This document shows, piece by piece, positions 33,527 to 41,888 of a DNA stretch of 44,795 nt (positions are counted from its first letter, which is position 1; each line of letters begins with the position of its first letter). Location of the stretch: assembly GCA_963204785.1 (NCBI GenBank), contig CAUJHG010000044.1:1-44795 (forward strand), in the 5' to 3' direction. Made by a program: the position numbers and the translations under genes. A model generated the notes under the pieces. That model was not told the origin of the DNA and made no database searches. It saw only the letters and a list, made by a program, of their open reading frames with translations. The stretch comes from Pseudomonadota bacterium. Lineage in GTDB: Bacteria; Pseudomonadota; Gammaproteobacteria; Burkholderiales; Burkholderiaceae_E.

Positions 33527-34618
33527 TCAGTTGAACAGCCGAAGCGCGAGCGGCGAGCCCGCATCGATGCCGATCATCGCCAGCCGCTCCTGGCGCATGC
33601 GCACCTGGCCACCGATGCTCTCGAGCTCGCCGTCGGCCAGCGGCCGCCCGGCGTCGTCGACCAACCTTCCGTCCAGCCGCTGCGCGCACAGGCGCGCGCA
33701 GGCGACCATCGCGCCCCAGGGATCGTGCTCGGCAGGGGCGCGCGGCACGTCGAGCAGCAGCGACAGGCGATCGGGAGCGTCGGCCAGCGCCAGCGAGAAC
33801 AGCACCTCGCCCTGGGGCCCGAGCCGCGCGTAGCGATTGTTGCCGCGCTCGACGCAGCCGGTCTCGGCCGCCAGGCGCGCCAGATCCGAGACCCGCAAGG
33901 GCTCGGGCGAGGCAACGCCGATGCCCAGCTGGGCGTCCAGGCCTGCGCAGACCTCGTCCAGCTCGCGCGCCCGCGCCAGCACCGGACCCATCTCCGGTGA
34001 ATCGGCCAGCGACGAGAGCTGGCCTGCCAGGGACTGGACCCTGGCGACGAAATCGGAGAACTCCATCGCGTTCAGGGGCCCGTTGCGATTGGCCAGCAGC
34101 ACTCCGACGCGCACGAGGTCGAAATGCGCGCCCGGCTGCGGCACCTGCCAGCGCGGCGCCGCAGGCGGCAGGGCCGTTGCCGCGGACAGCTCGCCTGCCT
34201 CCTCGGGCGCCAGCTCCTCGTGCGGCGCGGCGAGGGGCGACGAGCGCGCGGCCTCGATCAGCACCGGCTTGCCCCCGGCGCGCCGGAAGCCGCTGGCCAG
34301 CGTGGCCAGTCGCTCGCCGGCGACCAGCGATGGCAGCGCAAGCTCGACGATGCAGTCGGTGCGTGCGTCGAGCACTGCCAGCATGGCACGCGACTGGGGC
34401 GCAGGGGGTGCGCCGCCAGGATGCGCATCCGGCGGCGTCGTGGCGCCATCGAGCCCCAGCGAGGGCTCGCCGCGTGGCGCCGCCGCGGCGTCGCCCGGTG
34501 CGCGCACCGCAGGCTTGCTGTCGGCCGAGCGGGTGCGCCCGAGCCAGAAGTTGTAGCCGGCCACGATCAGGATCGCAGCCAGCGCCAGAAGCAGGAGACT
34601 GATCTCGAGCGAGCTCAT
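33527..34618 (-). CDS. zipA: ZipA-like cell division protein
   Basis: This 363-residue protein has one N-terminal membrane segment (SLEISLLLLALAAILIVAGY), a short basic stretch, a Pro/Ala-rich linker (about residues 40-85), and a C-terminal globular region. The globular region includes 'AHFDLVRVGVLLANRNGPLN' and 'MEFSDFVARVQSLAGQL'. This is the architecture of ZipA, which tethers FtsZ to the inner membrane. Primary sequence similarity in betaproteobacterial ZipA is low, so the call leans on topology and on the smc-zipA-ligA context. The ATG shares one base with the smc stop (TGATG). Confidence 0.8.
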   Translation of the reverse strand: MSSLEISLLLLALAAILIVAGYNFWLGRTRSADSKPAVRAPGDAAAAPRGEPSLGLDGATTPPDAHPGGAPPAPQSRAMLAVLDARTDCIVELALPSLVAGERLATLASGFRRAGGKPVLIEAARSSPLAAPHEELAPEEAGELSAATALPPAAPRWQVPQPGAHFDLVRVGVLLANRNGPLNAMEFSDFVARVQSLAGQLSSLADSPEMGPVLARARELDEVCAGLDAQLGIGVASPEPLRVSDLARLAAETGCVERGNNRYARLGPQGEVLFSLALADAPDRLSLLLDVPRAPAEHDPWGAMVACARLCAQRLDGRLVDDAGRPLADGELESIGGQVRMRQERLAMIGIDAGSPLALRLFN

Positions 34619-37600
34619 CAGGCGGCCTCGGCCATGCGCGACGCGGCCTCGAGGTCGACTGCGACGATGCGCGAGACGCCTCGCTCCTGCATCGTCACGC
34701 CGACCAGTTGCTGGGCCATCTCCATCGCGATCTTGTTGTGGGTGATGAACACGAACTGGGTCTGCTCGGACATCCGCCGGACCATGTCCGAGTAGCGCTC
34801 GGTGTTCGCGTCGTCCAGCGGCGCGTCCACCTCGTCGAGCAGACAGAACGGCGCCGGGTTGAGCTGGAACATCGCGAACACCAGCGCGATCGCGGTCAGC
34901 GCCTTCTCCCCGCCCGACAGCAGATGGATCGAGGTGTTGCGCTTGCCGGGGGGCTGCGCCATCACCTGCACACCGGCGTCGAGGATCTCGCTGCCGGTCA
35001 GGATCAGCCGGGCCTCGCCACCGCCGAACAGCTCGGGGAACAGCTTGCCGAACTCGCGGTTGACCGTGTCGTAGGTCTGCTGGAGCAGCTCGCGGGTCTC
35101 GCGGTCGATCCGGCGGATCGCGTCCTCCAGGGTCGCGATCGCCTCGTTCAGGTCCTTCGACTGCAGGTCGAGGAAGCCCTTGCGCTCGCCCGCACTGGCG
35201 AGCTCCTCGAGCGCCGCGAGGTTGACCGCGCCCAGCGCGGCGATCGCGTTGCCCAGCCGGGTGACCTCGCCCTGCAGCCACGAGGCCTTCGGCGGCTCGT
35301 CGAAGCCGGCGCGGACCGCCGCCTCGTCGACCTGGGCCTCGGCGAGCTGGGCCTCGTACTGCTGCGCGCTGAGCCTGGCCGCCTGCTCCTCGAGCTGCAG
35401 CTCGGTGAGCCGCTGCCGCAAGGGCTCCTGGTCGCGCTCGGCGCGCAGCCGCTGCTCGTCCAGGGCCCGCAAGGACCCGGTCAGCTCGTCCAGGCGCTGG
35501 CGCGCTGCTGACAGCGCCCCCTCGGCAGCATGGCGCCGCTCGAGCGCCGCATCGAGCGCCTGGCGCGCGGACGCGTCCGAGAGCTCGCTCAGACGCGACT
35601 CGCACTGAGCGCGTTCGGCCAGCGCCTGCTCCTCGACGCGCTGCGCCTGCTCGGCGCGCGCGGCCAGGCGCTCGATGCGCCCCTGGATCTCGCGCACCGC
35701 GAAAGCGCCCTCCTGGGCCTCGCGCTCGGCCTGGCGCAGGGTGTCGCGGCGCCGGGCGAGTTCGCGCTCGGCCTGCTCGAGCAGCTCGAGCAGGTCCTCG
35801 GCGTGCTGCTGGCGCTCGGCGAGCTGCGCATCCAGCCGCTCGAACACGGCAGCTTCCTCCTCGACCGTGGCGCGTGCCCCGCTCAGCGTCGCCTCGACTT
35901 CGGCCAGCTCGGAATCGATCCGCTGGCGTGCGTGGCTGGCGCGCTCGCGCTGCTGCTCGATGCGCTGCAGCTCGAGCTGCAGGCCGGCGAGCTGCCGCAG
36001 CGCGGCGTTGTGGCCGTCGCGCGCGTCAGACAGCGCTGCCAGATGCTCGCCGGCCTGCGCCTCGATCCGGGCGGCGGCACTGCGCGCCTCGTCGACCAGC
36101 AGCTGCTGCGCGCGCAGCTCGCGCCCCAGGTGCTCGAGCTCATGTTGGCGCGCGAGGATTCCCTCCTGCTCGGAATCCGGCGCGTACATCTGGATCGACA
36201 CGCGCCCGACCAGGTGCCCTGCCCGCGTGACCAGGCGCTCGCCCGGCGCGAGCGCCTGCCGCCTGCCCAGGGCCTCGGCGAGATCCTCGGCCAGGTGCAC
36301 GCCCTGCAGCCAGTCGGCCAGCACCGGCTGAAGCCCTGCCTCGGTGGCGCTCACCACCTCGAGCAGGGGACGCATCCCGGCCGCGGCCGTGGCCGCGACT
36401 GCCGCCAGCGGGGCGAGCGGCTCGCCGCTGAAGAAGGACACCTTGGCCGGCGGCGCATCCGCCTCGAGCCCGCCGACGTGCTCGAGACGCCCGACCTCGA
36501 GGGATTCCACCCGCTCGCGCAGCACCGACTCGAGCGCCGTCTCCCAGCCGTCCTCGATGCGCAGCCGCTGCCACAGACGGTTCAGCGAAGCGAGGCCGTG
36601 CCGCTGCAGCCAGGGGACGATGCGTGCCTGGCTCTGCGCGCGTTCCTGCAACTGCCGCAGCGCGGCGAGCCGGGCGTCGATCTGCGCGAGCCGCGCCTCG
36701 GCCGCGCGCAGCGCCTGCTGCGCCGGCGCGCGGGCTTCGTCCGCACCGCGCCACTGCTCGTCGGCCGTGTCCAGCTGCTGCGCGCTCTCGTGCTCGCGCG
36801 CCTCGGCCAGCGCGACCGACTCGCGCATCGCCTCGAGCTGCGCCTGCGGCGGCGCCTGCACCGATGCGTCTTCCTCGAGCAGGCGCTCGCGCCGGCGCTG
36901 CGCGCTCGCGAGCGCCTGCTCGGCGCCGCGCTGGCGCGTCGCCGACAGCTCGATCGCCTGCCGGGTGTGCAGTGCGGCCGCCCGGGCGTCGTCGACCCGC
37001 GCGCGCTGCTCGCGCGCCGCGGTCTCGGCCTGCGGCAACTGCTCGCCCAGCTCGAGCAGCTGCCGGCTCAGTTCGTCGGCGCGCAGTTCCGCAGCGTCGA
37101 GCGACTCGCGTGCGCGCCCGGCATCGATCCCCGCCTGCGCGCGATCCTCGCGGGCCTGGCGGATCTGCGCGTCCAGTGCGCTCATCCGCTCGCCCAGCTG
37201 GCCTTGCGACTCCAGCACATGGCGGATCTCGGACTCCAACCGTGCGACCTCGGCATTGGCATCGTAGAAGCGGCCCTGCGCACCGTGCACCTCGTCGCCA
37301 GCCGCGTAATGGGCTGCGCGAGCGCTCTCGAGCTGCGCCTCGACCGAGCGCTGCTCGGCGAGCCGGTCGTCGATCTGCGACCGCGCCTGCGCGAGCTGCG
37401 CCGCCACGCGGTCGCGCAGCGCCAGCGCCTCGTCGCGCCGCACGATCCAGAGCATGCGCTGGCGCTGGTCGCGATCGGCCTCCAGTGCGCGATACCGCTG
37501 CGCCACCTCGGCCTGCTGCTCCAGCCTGGCGATCTGCGTGCCGAGCTCGCGCAGGATGTCCTCCACCCGCGTCAGGTTCTCGCGGGTGTCGGCCAGGCGG

Positions 37601-38145
37601 CCCTCGGTCTCGCGCCGCCGCTCCTTGTAGCGCGAGATGCCTGCCGCCTCCTCGAGGAAGACCCGCAGCTCCTCGGGGCGCGCCTCGATGATCCGCGAGA
37701 TCATCCCCTGGCCGATGATCGCGTACGCCCGGGGGCCCAGCCCCGTGCCCAGGAAGATGTCGTGGACGTCCTTGCGACGCACCGTCTGGTTGTTGATGTG
37801 GTAGCTGGACTGTCCGTCGCGGGTGAGGATGCGCTTGACCGAGAGCTCGGCGAAGCTCCCCCAGCTGCCGCCGATGCGCCCGAGCGAATTGTCGAAGACC
37901 AGCTCGACGGAGGCGCGTGACGCCGGCCTGCGCTCCGAGGAGCCGCTGAAGATGACGTCCTGCATCGACTCGCCGCGCAGCTCCGAGGCGCGCGATTCGC
38001 CCAGCACCCAGCGCACCGCGTCCATGATGTTGGACTTGCCGCACCCGTTGGGCCCGACCACTCCCACGAGCTGGCTCGGGACCTCGAAGGAGGTCGGATC
38101 GGCGAAGGACTTGAAGCCGGCTAGCTTGAGCTGTTTGAGCCGCAC
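34618..38145 (-). CDS. smc: Chromosome segregation protein SMC
   Basis: This 1175-residue ATPase drives chromosome organisation. Walker A (GPNGCGKSN) is at residues 31-39 after the typical N-terminus '[19 protein letters not shown]'. Two long coiled coils rich in Glu, Gln, Ala and Arg flank a hinge near the middle (about 505-670). The C-terminal head carries the signature '[20 protein letters not shown]' and Walker B '[15 protein letters not shown]'. I chose the GTG at 38145. It matches the family start and has GAGG 9 nt upstream, whereas the open frame back to 38196 adds unrelated residues. First gene of the smc-zipA-ligA unit. Confidence 0.97.
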   Translation of the reverse strand: MRLKQLKLAGFKSFADPTSFEVPSQLVGVVGPNGCGKSNIMDAVRWVLGESRASELRGESMQDVIFSGSSERRPASRASVELVFDNSLGRIGGSWGSFAELSVKRILTRDGQSSYHINNQTVRRKDVHDIFLGTGLGPRAYAIIGQGMISRIIEARPEELRVFLEEAAGISRYKERRRETEGRLADTRENLTRVEDILRELGTQIARLEQQAEVAQRYRALEADRDQRQRMLWIVRRDEALALRDRVAAQLAQARSQIDDRLAEQRSVEAQLESARAAHYAAGDEVHGAQGRFYDANAEVARLESEIRHVLESQGQLGERMSALDAQIRQAREDRAQAGIDAGRARESLDAAELRADELSRQLLELGEQLPQAETAAREQRARVDDARAAALHTRQAIELSATRQRGAEQALASAQRRRERLLEEDASVQAPPQAQLEAMRESVALAEAREHESAQQLDTADEQWRGADEARAPAQQALRAAEARLAQIDARLAALRQLQERAQSQARIVPWLQRHGLASLNRLWQRLRIEDGWETALESVLRERVESLEVGRLEHVGGLEADAPPAKVSFFSGEPLAPLAAVAATAAAGMRPLLEVVSATEAGLQPVLADWLQGVHLAEDLAEALGRRQALAPGERLVTRAGHLVGRVSIQMYAPDSEQEGILARQHELEHLGRELRAQQLLVDEARSAAARIEAQAGEHLAALSDARDGHNAALRQLAGLQLELQRIEQQRERASHARQRIDSELAEVEATLSGARATVEEEAAVFERLDAQLAERQQHAEDLLELLEQAERELARRRDTLRQAEREAQEGAFAVREIQGRIERLAARAEQAQRVEEQALAERAQCESRLSELSDASARQALDAALERRHAAEGALSAARQRLDELTGSLRALDEQRLRAERDQEPLRQRLTELQLEEQAARLSAQQYEAQLAEAQVDEAAVRAGFDEPPKASWLQGEVTRLGNAIAALGAVNLAALEELASAGERKGFLDLQSKDLNEAIATLEDAIRRIDRETRELLQQTYDTVNREFGKLFPELFGGGEARLILTGSEILDAGVQVMAQPPGKRNTSIHLLSGGEKALTAIALVFAMFQLNPAPFCLLDEVDAPLDDANTERYSDMVRRMSEQTQFVFITHNKIAMEMAQQLVGVTMQERGVSRIVAVDLEAASRMAEAA

Positions 38146-38241
38146 GCTGGACAACCTCGGGACGACGTTCGGGCAGGCGGGAAAGGCAGGCGGCAACTGC
38201 AGGCAGCGACGCAGCGGGCAGCGCCCGCAGCCAGCTGCGAT

Positions 38242-38256
38242 CCCGATCGGATCGGG
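38242..38256. promoter_or_regulatory. Palindrome overlapping the queF -35 position
   Basis: CCCGAT (38242-38247) and ATCGGG (38251-38256) form a perfect inverted repeat with a 3-bp spacer, beginning exactly where a -35 hexamer for the TATAAT at 38265 would lie. It could be an operator for queF or for the divergent smc, or chance in GC-rich DNA. Confidence 0.35.
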
Positions 38257-38264
38257 TGGATCCC

Positions 38265-38270
38265 TATAAT
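38265..38270 (+). promoter_or_regulatory. queF -10 element, with an overlapping reverse -10 for smc
   Basis: Plus-strand TATAAT lies 106 nt upstream of the queF ATG. The overlapping bases 38266-38271 read TATTAT on the minus strand, 120 nt upstream of the smc GTG. The remainder of the 231-bp spacer is GC-rich and shows no recognisable preQ1 riboswitch. Confidence 0.5.
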
Positions 38271-38376
38271 ATCACCCGCACCCTCGCGCCCCGCCCCCCT
38301 GTCCAGGACGCGCGAGGCTTCGGATTCCCGACCGTATGCCTCCCGCAGCGGCCGGGGTCGACACCCGCCGAGCGCC

Positions 38377-38796
38377 ATGCCTTCGCTGCCGTCCAAGACC
38401 ATCGAGACCTTCCCGAACCCGAACCCGGAGCGCGACTACCGGGTGCACATCGAGGTCCCCGAGTTCACCTGCCTGTGTCCGCTCACCGGCCAGCCGGACT
38501 TCGCGGTCTTCGAGATCGACTACATCCCGGACAAGCGCAACATCGAGCTCAAGAGCCTCAAGCTCTACATGTGGTCGTACCGCGACGAGGGCGCCTTCCA
38601 CGAGGCGGTCACCAACCGGATCCTCGACGATCTGGCTGGCGCGGCCAGGCCGCGCTTCATGCGCGTCACCGCGAAGTGGTACGTGCGCGGCGGGATCTTC
38701 ACCACGGTCGTGGCCGAGCACCGCAAGCGCGGCTGGAAGCCGGCGCCGCGCGTCGAACTCGACGCGCTGGGCGGCGGCGCCAACACCCGGGGCTGA
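38377..38796 (+). CDS. queF: NADPH-dependent 7-cyano-7-deazaguanine reductase
   Basis: This 139-residue T-fold enzyme reduces preQ0 to preQ1 in queuosine biosynthesis. It is the short, unimodular (YkvM-type) form. The motif '[20 protein letters not shown]' supplies the catalytic Cys34 and Asp41, and '[20 protein letters not shown]' the substrate-binding Glu and the family signature. It is preceded by a probable promoter and followed by a 193-bp gap before pilU, so it may be monocistronic. Confidence 0.96.
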   Translation: MPSLPSKTIETFPNPNPERDYRVHIEVPEFTCLCPLTGQPDFAVFEIDYIPDKRNIELKSLKLYMWSYRDEGAFHEAVTNRILDDLAGAARPRFMRVTAKWYVRGGIFTTVVAEHRKRGWKPAPRVELDALGGGANTRG

Positions 38797-38989
38797 CGCT
38801 GGAAGGCCTGACGCTCCTGCAGACTGCGTGGCGCCGCGCAGCCGCCGGCGCCGGCCGTGGCCCGGTGCGGCGCGTTCATCGGCCGCAGCCCCGCGCAGCG
38901 GCAGCCTTGTGTGAACATCCGCAGCATCCGCGAGCCGCTGCGGGGCGATCGAGCCGGCGACGGCGCGCCCGCTTCGCAGGAGAAGGCTC

Positions 38990-40171
38990 ATGGTGATGGA
39001 TCGGCTGTTCAGGTTGATGGCGGAAAAGAAGGCGTCGGACATCTTCCTGGCGCCCGGCTCGCCGATCCACATCAAGATCAACGGGACCAGCATCCCGGTG
39101 AACCAGCAGAAGCTCGACGCCGAAGGGGTCGAACGCCTGCTGCAGGAAGTGCTCACCGAGCGGCAGTGGCAGGAGTTCCTCGAGCGCCGCGAGCTCAACG
39201 CCGGCTACGGGCTGCGCGGCGTCGGCAGCTTCCGGATCAACGTCTTCCGGCAGCGCGGCTCGCCCGCCTGCGTGATCCGCTACATCCCGAGCGAGATCCC
39301 GGCACTGGAGGGCCTGCACCTGCCCTCGGTGCTCTCGGAACTGGTCATGGAGAAACGCGGGTTGATCCTGGTGGTCGGTTCCACCGGCTCGGGCAAGTCG
39401 ACCACCCTGGCCGCGATGCTCGACCATCGCAACGAGCGCCGCTCGGGGCACATCCTCACCTTCGAGGATCCGATCGAATTCACCTTCCGCAACAAGCGCT
39501 CGATCGTCAACCAGCGGCAGATCGGCTCCGACACCGATTCGCTCGCAGTGGGCCTGAAGAACGCGATGCGCCAGGCGCCCGACTGCATCCTGATCGGCGA
39601 GATACGCGACATGGAGACGATGTCCGCGGCGATCGCCTACGCGCAGTCGGGCCACCTGGTGCTGTCCACGCTGCACGCGAACAACGCGAACAACGCGCTC
39701 AACCGCATCATCAGCTTCTATCAGCCCGAGAACCGGCGCGTGATGATGGCCGACCTCGCGGCGACGCTGCGCGCAGTCGTCTCCCAGCGGCTGATCCGCA
39801 GCGGCGACGGCTCGAGGATCCCCGCGGTCGAGCTGCTGCTGAACACGCGACACGTGGCCGAACTGATCGAGCAGGGGCAGCTCACCGAGGTCAAGGACGC
39901 GATGGAAAAGAGCCTCGCCCCTGGATCACAGACCTTCGAGCAGGCGCTGATGCGGCTGGTGCGCACCCGCCTGATCAGTCGCGAGGATGCGCTGGCCCAC
40001 GCCGATTCACCGACCAACCTGCTGTGGCTGCTGGAGAACGCCGGGGTCGACGCTCCTGCACCCGCACCCGCACCGGGCAGCCCGGCCGCTGCCCTGCCTC
40101 CCCTGCCCGGCAGCCGGCCGGAGCGCGAGCCCGACGGGACGACCTTCTCCGAATTCCTGCTGAACATCTGA
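38990..40171 (+). CDS. pilU: Type IV pilus retraction ATPase, PilT/PilU family (PilU-like)
   Basis: This 393-residue hexameric secretion-type ATPase has Walker A 'GSTGSGKSTTLAAM' (residues 130 on), an Asp box 'TFEDPIEFTFRNKRSIVNQ', Walker B 'DCILIGEIRDMETMSAA' and a His box 'GHLVLSTLHANNANNALN'. These identify a PilT-type motor. The C-terminal half ('ATLRAVVSQRLIRSGDGSRI' and 'LAPGSQTFEQALMRLV') looks more like PilU than PilT, but the distinction is not certain. A Pro/Ala-rich linker (about 352-378) precedes a short final segment TFSEFLLNI. No other pilus gene is in the window. The stop overlaps the next start by one base (TGATG). Confidence 0.88.
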   Translation: MVMDRLFRLMAEKKASDIFLAPGSPIHIKINGTSIPVNQQKLDAEGVERLLQEVLTERQWQEFLERRELNAGYGLRGVGSFRINVFRQRGSPACVIRYIPSEIPALEGLHLPSVLSELVMEKRGLILVVGSTGSGKSTTLAAMLDHRNERRSGHILTFEDPIEFTFRNKRSIVNQRQIGSDTDSLAVGLKNAMRQAPDCILIGEIRDMETMSAAIAYAQSGHLVLSTLHANNANNALNRIISFYQPENRRVMMADLAATLRAVVSQRLIRSGDGSRIPAVELLLNTRHVAELIEQGQLTEVKDAMEKSLAPGSQTFEQALMRLVRTRLISREDALAHADSPTNLLWLLENAGVDAPAPAPAPGSPAAALPPLPGSRPEREPDGTTFSEFLLNI

Positions 40172-40533
40172 TGGACGAAGCCAGGCTCTACGGCATCGCG
40201 AACTGCGACCAGGTGCGCCGGGCGCGCCAGTGGCTGCGCAAGCGCGAGATCACGGTGCACTTCCACGACTTCCGCAGGGACGGGCTCACCCGCGAGATGC
40301 TCGAGCGCTGGATCACCCATCTGCCCTGGGATGCGCTGCTCAACCGCCGGGGCCTGAGCTGGCGACGTCTCGATGCCGCCCAGCGCGCAGGCATCGTCGA
40401 TCAGGCCAGCGCGATCGAGGCGCTGCTGGCGCAACCCACGCTCCTCAGGCGTCCGGTCCTCGAGCTAGGCGAGCGGCTGCTCGTCGGATTTTCCGAAGCG
40501 GCCTGGCTGAACGCCTTCGGAGACTCACAGTGA
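40171..40533 (+). CDS. ArsC/Spx-family protein, YffB type
   Basis: This 120-residue thioredoxin-fold protein has a single active-site-like cysteine in 'LYGIANCDQVRRARQWLRKR' (Cys12), 'HFHDFRRDGLTREMLERW' and 'LLNRRGLSWRRLD'. It matches the YffB group, whose members resemble arsenate reductase but whose function is not settled. True arsenate reduction is unlikely, because an ars operon is absent and further cysteines are missing. It is translationally coupled to pilU. In E. coli and many Burkholderiales this gene precedes dapE, but here prmB follows after 79 nt. Confidence 0.88.
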   Translation: MDEARLYGIANCDQVRRARQWLRKREITVHFHDFRRDGLTREMLERWITHLPWDALLNRRGLSWRRLDAAQRAGIVDQASAIEALLAQPTLLRRPVLELGERLLVGFSEAAWLNAFGDSQ

Positions 40534-40612
40534 ACGGTACGGCGCGTGCGCCGGCCAGCGCCCCGAAGACGGTCCGGTGCAGCCTGCCCGCGGACCTGCA
40601 GGAGCAAGACTG

Positions 40613-41644
40613 ATGGCGATCCGGGAGTCCATTGCCGCGGCCGGGGGGCGTGAGCCCGGCAGCACGATCGCCGCTGCGGTGCGGCTCGTTCCCGGGCCGC
40701 TGCAGGCCGCCCGCGAACTGCTCACGATCCGCGACTGCCTTCGCTACGCCTGCACCCGCCTGGAGGCCGCGGGCGTCGCCTTCGGCCAGGGCACCGACAA
40801 CTCCTGGGACGAGGCGGTCTGGCTGCTGCTCTGGTGCCTGCACCTGCCTCCCGATCGGCTCGATCCCTTCCTTGACGCGCGACTGACTTCCCGGGAGCGG
40901 CGGCTGGTGCTGGAACTGATCGATCGTCGCTGCCGCGAGCGCGTTCCCAGCGCCTACCTCACCGGCGAGGCCTGGCTGCGCGGGCTGCGCTTCCGCGCCG
41001 ACCCGCGCGCACTGGTGCCCCGCTCGCTGATCGCCGAAGCGCTCGAAGGGAGCCTGGACGACTGGCTCGTCGACCAGGCGCCGAACGCAATCCTCGACCT
41101 GTGCACCGGCGGCGGCAGCATCGCCATCTGCGCGGCGCTGCGCTTTCCGAGGGCGCAGGTCGACGCTGCCGATCTCTCGACCGACGCGCTCGCACTCGCC
41201 GCGGAGAACCTCGCGCTTCACCGCCTGCAGGAGCGCATCCGGCTGCTGCAGGGAGACCTGTTCGGCGCAGTGACCGGCCGCAGCTATGACCTCATCCTGT
41301 GCAATCCGCCCTACGTGAACGCCGCCTCGATGGCCGCCCTGCCCCCGGAGTTCCTGGCCGAGCCCTCGGCGGCGCTCGCCGGCGGCAGCGACGGCATGGA
41401 CCTGGTGCGACGCATCCTCGCGAACGCGGCCGCGCACCTGAACCCGGGCGGGCTGCTGCTGCTCGAGATCGGCCATGAGGCAAGCCACTTCGAAGCCGCC
41501 TTCCCCGCGCTCGAGTTCGCCTTCCTGCCGGTGACCGCAGGCGACGACCTGCTGGTGCTCGTCAGTCGCGAACAGATCGAACACGCCGGCCTGCAGGTCC
41601 CGGCCAGCGGGGCAGCCCGCAGCGCACGACGCAGCCGCCGCTGA
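40613..41644 (+). CDS. prmB: 50S ribosomal protein L3 N5-glutamine methyltransferase
   Basis: This 343-residue class I SAM-dependent methyltransferase shows motif I 'ILDLCTGGGSIAICAAL' (residues 160 on) and the amide-N methyltransferase signature NPPYV at residues 231-235. The N-terminal helical domain contains 'FGQGTDNSWDEAVWLLLWCL' and 'VPSAYLTGEAWLRGLRFRAD', characteristic of PrmB rather than the release-factor enzyme PrmC. The ATG at 40613 is preferred: GGAG lies 8 nt upstream and it is nearer the family start than the in-frame ATG at 40577. The last 20 or so residues are a basic Ala/Ser/Arg tail. Confidence 0.93.
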   Translation: MAIRESIAAAGGREPGSTIAAAVRLVPGPLQAARELLTIRDCLRYACTRLEAAGVAFGQGTDNSWDEAVWLLLWCLHLPPDRLDPFLDARLTSRERRLVLELIDRRCRERVPSAYLTGEAWLRGLRFRADPRALVPRSLIAEALEGSLDDWLVDQAPNAILDLCTGGGSIAICAALRFPRAQVDAADLSTDALALAAENLALHRLQERIRLLQGDLFGAVTGRSYDLILCNPPYVNAASMAALPPEFLAEPSAALAGGSDGMDLVRRILANAAAHLNPGGLLLLEIGHEASHFEAAFPALEFAFLPVTAGDDLLVLVSREQIEHAGLQVPASGAARSARRSRR

Positions 41645-41726
41645 TCCCGCCGCCGCGGCCCGCAGGCCTGCGCGCCCGCCTCGCGTCGAGACCGACCTGA
41701 TCGCGGACGGGCCCCGGCGGTCCCGA

Positions 41727-41744
41727 GCCGGGAAATTTCCCGGC
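41727..41744. promoter_or_regulatory. 18-bp perfect palindrome upstream of the acyl-CoA gene cluster
   Basis: GCCGGGAAATTTCCCGGC is perfectly symmetric with an A+T centre, unusual in this GC-rich spacer. It lies about 100 bp upstream of the likely promoter of the 3-hydroxyacyl-CoA dehydrogenase gene and 82 bp after prmB. It may be an operator for a dimeric regulator, or a hairpin ending the prmB transcript, although no T-run follows. Confidence 0.45.
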
Positions 41745-41845
41745 CGCCGCCCGCCACCGCGGGATCCGGAACGATCCATCGATCCCGCGCTGCAGGCTTC
41801 CGGTTCGCGCCCGGTCCCGACGCGGGCCAGGGCGCGACGGTCCTT

Positions 41846-41851
41846 TACAAT
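41846..41851 (+). promoter_or_regulatory. Candidate -10 element for the 3-hydroxyacyl-CoA dehydrogenase gene
   Basis: TACAAT matches the sigma-70 -10 consensus at 5 of 6 positions and lies 37 nt before the ATG, with GGTGAG as ribosome-binding site in between. No good -35 is visible, which would fit dependence on an activator. Confidence 0.45.
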
Positions 41852-41888
41852 CGACGCACCCCTTGCCATCACCACAGGTGAGCCCCAG

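Noticed and set aside
35530..37920. A 796-codon plus-strand frame opposite smc
   Set aside because: It mirrors the coiled-coil codons of smc (Glu, Ala, Arg, Gln). The Leu/Arg/Ala-rich translation is the expected complement, not a protein family.
38271..38376. preQ1 riboswitch before queF
   Set aside because: The leader is almost entirely GC and lacks the A-rich tail and conserved loop bases of preQ1 aptamer classes. I could not fold a matching pseudoknot by eye.
40171..40533. Arsenate reductase of an arsenic resistance operon
   Set aside because: Only one active-site-like cysteine is present, the motifs are of the YffB group, and no arsB, acr3 or arsR genes are adjacent.
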